DNA of 13,773 nucleotides, taken from assembly GCA_934630985.1 (NCBI GenBank), contig CAKTXO010000035.1, positions 1-13,773 on the forward strand, given 5' to 3'. The notes under the pieces are model-generated. The model searched no databases. It was not told where the DNA came from and saw only the letters and a program-made list of their open reading frames with translations. The position numbers and the translations under genes were made by a program. Below are positions 1-6,390 of this stretch, in pieces. Origin of the DNA: an uncultured Oscillospiraceae bacterium. GTDB taxonomy: Bacteria > Bacillota > Clostridia > Oscillospirales > Oscillospiraceae. Numbering within the stretch: the first letter of the stretch is position 1; each line of letters starts with the position of its first letter.

Positions 1-138
1 GAGGATGGTCTTCTGGTTGGCTATCGGAGGCTCTACTACAACGAAGCCGGAGAGGAAATTCTGGACACGGAAATGGAGCGCTATCGCACAGCCCCAGATG
101 AAACCCGGCAGAAAATCGACAGCATCACGGTGAATTGA
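1..138 (+). CDS. 3' end of an unidentified protein
   Basis: The window opens inside a reading frame in phase with base 1 that runs 45 codons to a TGA at 136-138. The visible C-terminus is hydrophilic and charged (contains GYRRLYYNEAGEE and ends KIDSITVN). It has no membrane segment and no motif I recognise. The frame is open from the first base and its composition looks coding, so this is probably the end of a real gene whose start lies upstream. No gene follows on the same strand for over 2 kb, and a good + strand terminator sits about 245 bases downstream, so it is probably the last gene of its transcript. Function unknown. Confidence 0.6.
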   Translation, partial: EDGLLVGYRRLYYNEAGEEILDTEMERYRTAPDETRQKIDSITVN

Positions 139-204
139 ATGCCCCGGCTGCCATCAATCCCACGGGGGACATCGCCGGACTTGCCTTTCCAAAATGCAAA
201 TTTC

Positions 205-375
205 GAGACTATCAAAAAACCATGTCATTGTGAGCCAGTCCACAGACTGGCTCACAACCCCTCCGATATTCAAACATTTTAGTTCCTAAACCGGAAGTTT
301 TTGCGTCTAACCTGGGGATTGCCACACCAGTCTGCGGACTGGTTCGCAATGACAACGTATCTTTAAGACTTTTTG
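205..375. repeat. Two inverted copies of a hairpin-forming intergenic repeat
   Basis: Positions 223-250 and the reverse complement of 327-354 match at 25 of 28 bases. Each copy is itself a hairpin. The first has a perfect 11-bp stem (GTGAGCCAGTC, 230-240, with 245-255) around a 4-base loop. The second pairs ACCAGTC with GACTGGT and then ATTGC with GCAAT, with an internal mismatch. Weaker similarity extends outwards to about 205 and 375. The stretch 139-529 otherwise holds no credible gene. The pair looks like a small mobile-repeat-like element of the kind scattered between genes in gut Clostridia; that family link is from memory. Confidence 0.7.
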
Positions 376-384
376 GCACGCCGA

Positions 385-420
385 CCTCCCCGGGGTCTTT
401 CGATTCCGGGGAGGCTTTTT
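385..420 (+). terminator. Intrinsic terminator
   Basis: A 9-bp G+C-rich stem (CCTCCCCGG at 385-393 with CCGGGGAGG at 406-414) with a 12-base loop is followed at once by CTTTTT on the + strand. It fits a terminator for the + strand gene ending at 138. In the other direction it lies about 115 bases beyond the histidine kinase stop but lacks a T-run there, so any role for that transcript is weaker. Confidence 0.8.
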
Positions 421-529
421 CTCTACTCGGACGGCGAGGGGCAGTCTTTCTGCCGGGAAGCAATTCATGGACGCAGAACCTGAATATCGGAAAACCCGAG
501 CGCAATTTCAGAGGTATTGGGAAGGAAGC

Positions 530-1663
530 TCACCGGGCGGGCAGCTCCACCGCAATGGTGGTTCCCTTATCTGAGCTCTCCTCTACCCGAACGCAGCCGC
601 CGTGGAGATTGGCAATCTCCCACACCAGGGACAGTCCCAGCCCCGCGCCGCCAAACTCCCGGCTGCGGGACTTATCCACCCGAAAAAACGGCTGGAAAAT
701 GCTCTGCTGATACTCCTCCGGAATTCCGCAGCCGGTGTCGGAAACACGAATCAGGAGTTTTTCCGGCTCCTGCGTAACCGAGATCCGCACCCGGCCGCCG
801 GGACGGTTGTACTTGACGGCGTTTTCCGCAAGATTAAACAGCAGCCGGTAGATCAGCGCGTCGCTTCCTGTCATGACGCCATCGCCATCGCAAGCCAGGG
901 AGATCTCCTTTTTCTCCGCCAGCGACGCAAGATCCGTGAAGATTTCCTCAATCATGGGGGCAAGCTGGATGTGCTCGTTCCGTGCCACCTGCTGCAAATT
1001 GCTCATCTCCAGCAAGGTTTTGGTCATCTGGGTCAGCCGCTCCGTCTGCTCCCGCAAAAGGGCGAGAAATTCCGCCGTCTCCGGCAGCACATCGGGATGC
1101 TCCGCGGAAAACAGCTCCAGCCGTGCCTGCATCAGCGCCAGCGGCGTGCGCAGCTCATGGGCGGCGTTTCCAACGAACTGCCGCTGGGCGGCAAAGGCGT
1201 TGTTCAGCCGCTCCAGCATCTGGTTGAAGGAGCGGCTCAGCTGCCGGAATTCCGGCAAAACCTCCTCATTGATTCTCATATCCGCCAGATTGTTCATCTG
1301 CACCTTCTCCACCTGAGAGGCAAAGCTGTGCAGGGGCATGAGGGCACGTCCGCTGACGAAATAGGCCAGAATGCCGCTGAGCAGTGTCACCACAGCCGTA
1401 ATGTACCAGTTGGTGGTGTGAAACCGTCCCTGGGCTCCATCGACAATGATGGTCAGCTCCTCATCCGGCCTTATGCGCTGGGGATCAAAGCTCTCCGCCC
1501 CTTCCTCGTTCATAATCACCGTGCCTGCCTGGAAGGTATCCGCAATCGTGTCCATATAGTACACACCGGAGGAGCAAAGCAGCAGATTCATGACGATGCA
1601 GGTAACGCCGATCAGCAGAACGGTCATCAAGGTGATGCGCCACTGCAAGGATATCTTTCTCAT
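530..1663 (-). CDS. Two-component sensor histidine kinase
   Basis: Membrane histidine kinase of 377 residues that would sense a signal outside the membrane and phosphorylate the response regulator encoded just upstream. Residues about 9-31 form the first membrane segment. A short external loop of roughly 50 residues follows, then a second segment at about 86-104 and a HAMP-like linker. The H-box is FVGNAAHELRTP with phospho-acceptor His169. The ATPase domain shows the N-box (NLAENAVKYN, Asn281), G1 (DTGCGIP, 309-315), an F-box (FQPFFRVD) and G2 (GGAGLGLSL, 338-346), so all catalytic motifs are intact. The start at 1663 is preferred over the longer frame because it gives the ATGA overlap with the regulator stop; the extra upstream residues would be read inside the regulator gene. 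The signal is unknown; the divergent redox cassette suggests thiol or redox stress. Confidence 0.93.
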   Translation of the reverse strand: MRKISLQWRITLMTVLLIGVTCIVMNLLLCSSGVYYMDTIADTFQAGTVIMNEEGAESFDPQRIRPDEELTIIVDGAQGRFHTTNWYITAVVTLLSGILAYFVSGRALMPLHSFASQVEKVQMNNLADMRINEEVLPEFRQLSRSFNQMLERLNNAFAAQRQFVGNAAHELRTPLALMQARLELFSAEHPDVLPETAEFLALLREQTERLTQMTKTLLEMSNLQQVARNEHIQLAPMIEEIFTDLASLAEKKEISLACDGDGVMTGSDALIYRLLFNLAENAVKYNRPGGRVRISVTQEPEKLLIRVSDTGCGIPEEYQQSIFQPFFRVDKSRSREFGGAGLGLSLVWEIANLHGGCVRVEESSDKGTTIAVELPAR

Positions 1664-2337
1664 GACTGCCCGCCTCCCATCAGATAGCCCTCGCCGATAC
1701 GGTTGCGGATAGGGTCGTAGCCCAAAGCCGTCCGGAGTTTTTTGCGCAGGGCTGAAATGTGGACGCGAATGGAATTGCTGAAGCTGTCCACGCTGTTGTC
1801 CCATACATGATCCATCAGCTCCTCCTGACTCACAGGCCGGCCTTGATGCACCATCAGATATTCCAGAATGCCCGTCTCCTTCCGGGTCAGAGTCAGGGGC
1901 TGTCCGCCAACAGAAGCGGTGCGGGTGCGGGTGTCAAAGGCCAGGGAGCCGCAGCTCAGCAGCACATCCTGCTGGGTAAACTGCCGCAGAGTCAGACTGC
2001 GGATGCGCGCCTCCAGCTCCGCCAGGTGAAAGGGCTTTGCCAAATAGTCGTTGGCGCCTGCGTCCAGACCCGCCACCTTGTCCTCCACCTCGCTGCGGGC
2101 AGAGAGAATCAGCACTTTCGTCTCCCTGTCCGTCTGCCGAAGGGTGCGCAGCACCGTCATGCCGTCCCTTCCCGGCAGATTCAGATCAAGAATCACCAGA
2201 TCATAGCGCTCCACGCCCAGAAGCTCCTGGGCTTTCTCTCCATCGCAGCAGTAGTCCACACTGTATGCCAAGCGGCGCAGACTGCGGACAATGGTCTCGC
2301 ACAGAGCACGTTCATCTTCCACTACCAAAAGGCGCAT
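1660..2337 (-). CDS. OmpR/PhoB-family response regulator
   Basis: Response regulator of 225 residues. The receiver domain starts MRLLVVEDE (acidic pocket Glu7, Asp8), with phospho-acceptor Asp51 in DLVILDLNLPG, the switch region LILSAR, and the conserved Lys in AKPF. The C-terminal half is a winged-helix DNA-binding domain, with TRKETGILEYL, then the recognition helix region SNSIRVHISALRKKL, and the wing IGEGYLM. It is the first gene of a two-gene unit with the kinase (4-base overlap). The start at 2337 is chosen because AAGGAGGG lies 5-7 bases upstream; an ATG at 2355 would leave this ribosome binding site inside the gene. It probably regulates itself and the divergent redox cassette. Confidence 0.95.
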   Translation of the reverse strand: MRLLVVEDERALCETIVRSLRRLAYSVDYCCDGEKAQELLGVERYDLVILDLNLPGRDGMTVLRTLRQTDRETKVLILSARSEVEDKVAGLDAGANDYLAKPFHLAELEARIRSLTLRQFTQQDVLLSCGSLAFDTRTRTASVGGQPLTLTRKETGILEYLMVHQGRPVSQEELMDHVWDNSVDSFSNSIRVHISALRKKLRTALGYDPIRNRIGEGYLMGGGQS

Positions 2338-2379
2338 GAGAACCCTCCTTTTCATCTCTTCCTTTTTCTGTTGTTTTTC

Positions 2380-2408
2380 ATTATAGCAAACCCAGATAAA
2401 GTTTGCAT
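2380..2408 (-). promoter_or_regulatory. Promoter of the two-component genes
   Basis: On the minus strand a perfect TATAAT (2385-2380) is preceded directly by TGC, giving an extended -10. The hexamer 17 bases further upstream (ATGCAA) is a poor -35, as expected for an extended -10 or activated promoter. The start of transcription would be about 35 bases ahead of the regulator start codon. Confidence 0.55.
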
Positions 2409-2414
2409 TAAATT

Positions 2415-2454
2415 TTCGTTCTTAACGAAGATTTTAACTTCCCTGCGCTATGAT
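2415..2454 (+). promoter_or_regulatory. Likely response-regulator operator and promoter of the redox cassette
   Basis: TTCGTT CTT AACGAA (2415-2429) is a perfect 6+3+6 inverted repeat. It overlaps a direct repeat of TTAAC (2422-2426 and 2434-2438, 12 bases start to start). A -10-like TATGAT lies at 2449-2454, and no recognisable -35 is present. Tandem half-sites one helical turn apart replacing the -35 are typical of OmpR-family activated promoters. The element sits in the intergenic region between the regulator and the cassette, so direct control by this regulator is the simplest reading (inference). Confidence 0.45.
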
Positions 2455-2479
2455 AGTGGCACAGAAAAGCGAAAGGGTG

Positions 2480-2632
2480 ATGAAATTGCGGAATCCGACA
2501 AAAGCCGCAGTACAGGCTGCGCTGCTGGTCGTGGGAATTGCCATGCTGTGCTTTGGCGTCTGGCGTGGGGAAGCGGCGACGGTGCTGAGCAAAGCAATTA
2601 AATTATGTCTGGAGTGTGTGGGAATTGGATAA
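2480..2632 (+). CDS. CD1871A-family CXXC-motif membrane mini-protein
   Basis: A 50-residue protein with one membrane segment (about residues 10-27, VQAALLVVGIAMLCFGV). It then has a short arm with WRGEA and ends CLECVGIG, a CXXC pair at Cys43 and Cys46. This arrangement matches the small CD1871A-type proteins found beside ferredoxin-like membrane proteins in Clostridia (family assignment from memory). The two cysteines next to the membrane could form a redox-active disulfide or bind metal; the function is not established. The ATG at 2480 is used, with GAAAGGG close upstream. An in-frame ATG at 2450 lies in the putative -10 box and lacks a ribosome binding site. The next gene starts 25 bases after its stop. 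Confidence 0.8.
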   Translation: MKLRNPTKAAVQAALLVVGIAMLCFGVWRGEAATVLSKAIKLCLECVGIG

Positions 2633-2657
2633 GCATGTTTCAGGGGTATCACAGACC

Positions 2658-3545
2658 ATGTCCCGGTTCCGGGGCTGGATACAGGCAGGCGCAACGCTGC
2701 TGACCAATCTGCATCTGCCGAACTTTCTCAAGGGAGGACTGTACCAGGGCGCGGGAAAAAACCTCTGCGTACCGGGGCTGAACTGCTACTCCTGCCCGGC
2801 GGCCTCCGGCGCCTGCCCCATTGGGGCGTTTCAGGCGGTGGTGGGATCTTCCAAGTTCCGCTTCTCCTATTATATCACGGGCTTTCTCATTTTACTGGGC
2901 GTTCTGCTGGGACGCTTCATCTGCGGCTTTCTGTGTCCCTTCGGCTGGTTTCAGGAGCTGCTGCACAAAATCCCCACAAAGAAGCTGTCCACCAAGCGGC
3001 TGAAGCCGCTGACCTATCTGAAGTACGCGGTACTTCTGGGGATGGTTTTCCTGATGCCGGCGTTTCTGGTAAACGATGTGGGCATGGGAGATCCGTTCTT
3101 CTGCAAATACCTATGTCCCCAGGGCGTTTTGGAGGGTGCCATTCCCCTGTCCCTTGCCAATTCCGGAATCCGGGCAGCACTGGGCAAGCTGTTTACATGG
3201 AAATTGGGCATCCTGCTGGCGGTGATTGGGGCAAGCGTGGTATTTTACCGACCCTTCTGCAAGTGGCTCTGTCCGCTGGGCGCGTTCTACGCGCTGTTCA
3301 ACCGGGTGTCCCTCTTCCAGATGAAGGTGGATAAGAATAAGTGCGTTTCCTGCGGGAAATGCGCCAGAGCCTGCAAGATGGATGTGGATGTGACGAAAAC
3401 GCCAAACCATACCGAGTGTATCCGCTGCGGGATGTGCGTTCAGGCCTGTCCGGTCAACGCCGTCAGCTTCCGCTACGGCTTTGGAGACGGCAAAAAAGAA
3501 CCTGTAAAACCTACAGATAAATTAAAAACGGAGGAAACAAAATGA
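2658..3545 (+). CDS. NapH-like membrane polyferredoxin (4Fe-4S binding protein)
   Basis: A 295-residue integral membrane iron-sulfur protein, expected to carry electrons to or across the membrane. After a short N-terminus comes a cysteine cluster (Cys37, 43, 46, 53 in CVPGLNCYSCP and GACP). Membrane segments follow, interleaved with CX3CP motifs: CGFLCPFGW (Cys89/93), CKYLCPQG (149/153) and CKWLCPLGAFY (201/205). A cytoplasmic 2x[4Fe-4S] ferredoxin domain closes it, CVSCGKCARACK (from Cys229) and CIRCGMCVQACP (from Cys254). This is the NapH/CcoG-type plan. The ATG at 2658 (AGGGG about 11 bases ahead) fits family N-termini; an in-frame GTG at 2616 would overlap the previous gene. Its stop overlaps the next ATG (ATGA), so it is translationally coupled to the thioredoxin-fold lipoprotein, its likely electron acceptor. 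Confidence 0.9.
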   Translation: MSRFRGWIQAGATLLTNLHLPNFLKGGLYQGAGKNLCVPGLNCYSCPAASGACPIGAFQAVVGSSKFRFSYYITGFLILLGVLLGRFICGFLCPFGWFQELLHKIPTKKLSTKRLKPLTYLKYAVLLGMVFLMPAFLVNDVGMGDPFFCKYLCPQGVLEGAIPLSLANSGIRAALGKLFTWKLGILLAVIGASVVFYRPFCKWLCPLGAFYALFNRVSLFQMKVDKNKCVSCGKCARACKMDVDVTKTPNHTECIRCGMCVQACPVNAVSFRYGFGDGKKEPVKPTDKLKTEETK

Positions 3546-4462
3546 ACGTAAAGAAAATCATCACACTGCTGCTGGCAGCACTGCTGGTGCTGTCCCTGGC
3601 CGCCTGCGGCGCACAGGGCAGCGGCAGCATGGACGCAATGAATCAGGAACCCAAGAATGCCAAGGAAGCGCTTGCCATGCACAAAACGCTTATGGAACAG
3701 GAAAATACGATTCTCTCGGAAAATACCGAGCTCTGGGACAAGGTATTTATGGTGGCCGATAAGGGCATGGCCATGCTGGAGGACGGCAAAAACTACGGCG
3801 ACTTTCTGCTCGATACCATTGAGGACGCCAAGGAGCAGTTTACCGCCCAGGAGTACGAACTGCTGAAGAAATCCGCTGAAGAAATCAGCAACATTGAAAA
3901 CCGGCTGACCACGATTGAGGAAAAATACCCCGAGGTGATGCAGTACTCCTTGGACGGCGACATGAGCATGACCGCGCCGTCCGATGGCGGCAGTATGCAG
4001 AAGTTCCCCGCCTTTGAGGGGAAAGACCTGGACGGCAATACGGTGAAGAGCGACGAGCTGTTCTCCGGCAACGCCGTCACCGTAGTGAATTTTTGGTTCA
4101 CCACCTGCAATCCCTGCGTGGGAGAGCTTGCCGAGCTGGACGCGCTGAATAAGGAACTCGCGGAGAAGGGCGGCTCCCTCATCGGCGTCAACACCTTCAC
4201 ACTGGACGGCGACGAGGCAGCGATTTCCGAGGCGAAGGACGTGCTGGCCAAGAAGGGTGCCACCTATCAGAATGTGTATTTTCCTTCCGACAGCGAGGCG
4301 GGAAAGTTCACTGCCGGTATCTTTGCTTATCCCACCACCTATGTGGTTGACCGCAGCGGCAACATCGTAGGCGACCCCATCGTAGGTGCCATCACGGAAA
4401 AGAACCAGGCACAGGCTCTGCAAACGCTCATCGATCAGGCACTTGCCGCGGACATGGGCTGA
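3542..4462 (+). CDS. TlpA-like thioredoxin-fold lipoprotein
   Basis: A 306-residue exported lipoprotein with a signal peptide (KK, then a hydrophobic stretch) ending in lipobox LAAC, lipidated Cys22. Residues about 35-135 form a charged, strongly helical region, probably a helical bundle or coiled coil, which is unusual for a TlpA protein. The C-terminal half is a TlpA/redoxin domain: entry strand FPAFEGKDLDGN, active site FTTCNPCVGE (Cys189-Asn-Pro-Cys192), and the cis-proline loop AYPTTYVVD. It should act outside the membrane as a thiol-disulfide oxidoreductase, reducing disulfides or delivering electrons to a partner such as a sulfoxide reductase (inference). GGAGG at 3531-3535 is the ribosome binding site, and the start overlaps the upstream stop. 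A terminator follows about 80 bases downstream, so this ends the cassette. Confidence 0.92.
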   Translation: MNVKKIITLLLAALLVLSLAACGAQGSGSMDAMNQEPKNAKEALAMHKTLMEQENTILSENTELWDKVFMVADKGMAMLEDGKNYGDFLLDTIEDAKEQFTAQEYELLKKSAEEISNIENRLTTIEEKYPEVMQYSLDGDMSMTAPSDGGSMQKFPAFEGKDLDGNTVKSDELFSGNAVTVVNFWFTTCNPCVGELAELDALNKELAEKGGSLIGVNTFTLDGDEAAISEAKDVLAKKGATYQNVYFPSDSEAGKFTAGIFAYPTTYVVDRSGNIVGDPIVGAITEKNQAQALQTLIDQALAADMG

Positions 4463-4540
4463 CAAAGGAATGCTTTCCGGAGGCAGACATATCCGCGAAA
4501 AAAGCCGGAATATCCAGAGGATATCCCGTTATCCGCAGTC

Positions 4541-4580
4541 CACGCCGCAGACATCCACGGATGCCTGCGGCGTGCTTTTT
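4541..4580 (+). terminator. Strong intrinsic terminator of the redox cassette
   Basis: CACGCCGCAG (4541-4550) pairs perfectly with CTGCGGCGTG (4565-4574). The stem is extended inward by CATC/GATG after one mismatch. CTTTTTCTC follows directly on the + strand. Confidence 0.88.
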
Positions 4581-4600
4581 CTCGATCATCCAAACGGATT

Positions 4601-4630
4601 GCCGCCTGTCAGAAAGCTCTGACAGGCGGC
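4601..4630 (-). terminator. Perfect 13-bp hairpin at the 3' end of the nucleoside operon
   Basis: GCCGCCTGTCAGA (4601-4613) and TCTGACAGGCGGC (4618-4630) form a perfect stem with a 4-base loop, about 40 bases past the last minus-strand stop. Neither side has a clean T-run, so it may be a weak terminator, or an mRNA 3'-end stabiliser with termination completed at the neighbouring hairpin. The strand given is inferred from position between convergent genes. Confidence 0.5.
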
Positions 4631-4668
4631 AAAATGATATATCCACTATTCCGGAACCCAATCGCGGA

Positions 4669-5415
4669 TTACTCCTTTTGCTGGGCAGTCTGCTGATCCT
4701 GGCGGATGAGTTCTCTGACGGCAGTGACTGCCACTTGAATGGTTTCATTCATATCTCCCCGGTTGTTCAGGATACATCCTGCCCGCACCCGGCGAATGGA
4801 GCTGACCACAAAAAGCGCCGCGGACTCCATTTCGCTTGCCAGCACACCGCCCTTGGTCCAGGCCGCGTACTGATAGTCAAGCACCGGTGCCGTCGGCATA
4901 CTTTCCGGCTCGGCTTCCCCGTAAAAAGCGTCCTTGGACTGGACAATGCCCACATGCGCACGCTTGCCGCAGAGCTTGGCAGACCGAACCAGGGCATTTA
5001 CTACCTCATAGTGCGCTACCGCCGGATAAGCCAGCGGGATATACTGGCGGGTGGTGCCCTCGTCCCGGACTGAGCCAGTGGCGATGATGCAGTCGTTCAG
5101 GTCGAAATAGTCCTGCAGCATTCCGGCAGTACCGATCCGGATAAAGGTGTCCGCGCCAACGGCAATCAGCTCTTCTACCGCAATTGCGGTGGAAGGGCCG
5201 CCAATACCGGTGCTGGTCACAGAGACCGGAACGCCATCCAGCATACCGGTATAGGTTACATACTCCCGGTGATGCGCTACTTTGCGGGGAGAATCCAAAA
5301 ACTCGGCAATCATCTCAACGCGACCCGGATCTCCGGGAAGGATCACATACCGGCCCACATCGCCCTTGGAAAGCTCCACATGATATTGCTGACCGTTGTC
5401 ATTTAAGGCGTACAT
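4669..5415 (-). CDS. udp: Uridine phosphorylase
   Basis: A 248-residue cytoplasmic nucleoside phosphorylase of the NP-I hexameric family. It is predicted to split uridine with phosphate into uracil and ribose-1-phosphate. The Udp plan is easy to follow: VILPGDPGRVEMIAEFLD (phosphate loop), the HREY segment, STGIGGPSTAIAVEEL, IRIGTAGMLQ, a substrate-specificity region with SKDAFYGEAEP, and EMESAALF near the nucleoside site. Length is normal for the family. The ATG at 5415 has AAGGAG about 10 bases upstream. It is the last gene of the nucleoside operon, 34 bases behind the nucleoside hydrolase, and adds pyrimidine salvage to the purine enzyme encoded upstream. Preference between uridine, thymidine and deoxyuridine cannot be read from sequence alone. 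Confidence 0.9.
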   Translation of the reverse strand: MYALNDNGQQYHVELSKGDVGRYVILPGDPGRVEMIAEFLDSPRKVAHHREYVTYTGMLDGVPVSVTSTGIGGPSTAIAVEELIAVGADTFIRIGTAGMLQDYFDLNDCIIATGSVRDEGTTRQYIPLAYPAVAHYEVVNALVRSAKLCGKRAHVGIVQSKDAFYGEAEPESMPTAPVLDYQYAAWTKGGVLASEMESAALFVVSSIRRVRAGCILNNRGDMNETIQVAVTAVRELIRQDQQTAQQKE

Positions 5416-5449
5416 AAAAACTAAACTCCTTCGTATTTTGGGTTCCTGC

Positions 5450-6388
5450 TCACAGAATCAATTCCGTGATGCATTTCTTGAGCCCGGAGGCATCCAAGCG
5501 GAGACAGGTTGTGGCGTTAGGCGAGCAGCCGCTTTGATGACAATGATCCACCGCAACGGCGCCGTAAGCCAGACCCCGGTTCGTTTCCACTCTGGTGTAA
5601 GCGGAAACCGACTCCAGCACCAATTCCGGACGAAGCGCCACAGCCATCGCGGCAGGGTCGGCAAAGTCCAGGGCTTTCTCTCCAAACCGACGTTCGTTCA
5701 GCTCAATGAGATTGTGGTTAATATCCAGGCAGAACTTCGTCAGCGAAGAGCCGGAATTTCCCATGGCGGTAAGCTCTGCTTCTGTGAATAGATATTCGTG
5801 AATGCAAAGGTTCCAACCTACCAGAACCACGTCTGTCCCGGCATCCCGCAGCACAATATCCAAAGCCTCCGGATCCATGCGTGCGTTTCCCTCTGCCAGG
5901 GGGGTGGCATTGCCGAAATAAGGGCCTGTTCCGGCCATCAGCACAATCCGCTTGAGCTTAGATAGTGTTTTCGGCGAACGAAGACTGATCCACGCCAGGT
6001 TAGTAGCAGGTCCAAGGGCAACCAGTTCATATTCTCCCGGATGCGCCTCAATGGTATGAATCAGAAAGTCCACTGCATGTATGGGCTCTGCCTTCAGGCT
6101 TGGAGCCGGCAGGTTCAGATCCCCCATTCCATCCTTCCCGTGAATGGTGTAATCCTTGTTGACTAGGGGCTGGTTTAAGATTCCAGTGGAAAGCCCCTGG
6201 TAGACAGGCGGCGTATAGGTTCCCGCTCGCTCGATCGTAAGCAGGGCATTATAGGTAGCCTGCTCCACCGGCACGTTGCCCATGACGGTGGTCACCGCTT
6301 CCACCCGAACGGAAGGATCCCGCAGTGCCATAATCAGGGCAACTGCGTCATCGCCGCCTACATCCGTATCAATTAACAGTTTTCTCAT
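5450..6388 (-). CDS. Inosine/uridine-preferring nucleoside hydrolase
   Basis: A 312-residue enzyme of the IU-nucleoside hydrolase family, which cleaves the N-glycosidic bond of ribonucleosides with water to give free base and ribose. The N-terminal calcium-binding signature is DTDVGGDDA (Asp7, Asp9, Asp13, Asp14), a variant of the usual DTDPGxDDA with Val in the Pro position. Further family blocks are VTTVMGN, GPATNLA, KRIVLMAG, EGNARMDPEALDIVL and DFADPAAMAVAL. Length is typical. AAAGGGGAG lies just ahead of the ATG, and only 2 bases separate it from the stop of permease 2, so the genes are translationally coupled. Hydrolysis beside two phosphorylases gives the cell both a ribose and a ribose-1-phosphate route. 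Substrate range (purine, pyrimidine or non-specific) is undetermined. Confidence 0.9.
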   Translation of the reverse strand: MRKLLIDTDVGGDDAVALIMALRDPSVRVEAVTTVMGNVPVEQATYNALLTIERAGTYTPPVYQGLSTGILNQPLVNKDYTIHGKDGMGDLNLPAPSLKAEPIHAVDFLIHTIEAHPGEYELVALGPATNLAWISLRSPKTLSKLKRIVLMAGTGPYFGNATPLAEGNARMDPEALDIVLRDAGTDVVLVGWNLCIHEYLFTEAELTAMGNSGSSLTKFCLDINHNLIELNERRFGEKALDFADPAAMAVALRPELVLESVSAYTRVETNRGLAYGAVAVDHCHQSGCSPNATTCLRLDASGLKKCITELIL

Positions 6389-6390
6389 CG

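Noticed and set aside
212..505. 97-codon minus-strand frame
   Set aside because: Runs through the hairpin repeats and the terminator, lacks a ribosome binding site and resembles no protein.
602..1687. Long + strand frame (361 codons) opposite the histidine kinase
   Set aside because: Lies antisense to a kinase with all catalytic motifs; its translation has no recognisable domain and arises from codon bias.
3473..4465. 330-codon minus-strand frame opposite the TlpA-like gene
   Set aside because: The + strand protein has signal peptide, lipobox and CNPC site; the antisense translation is a His/Gly-rich shadow.
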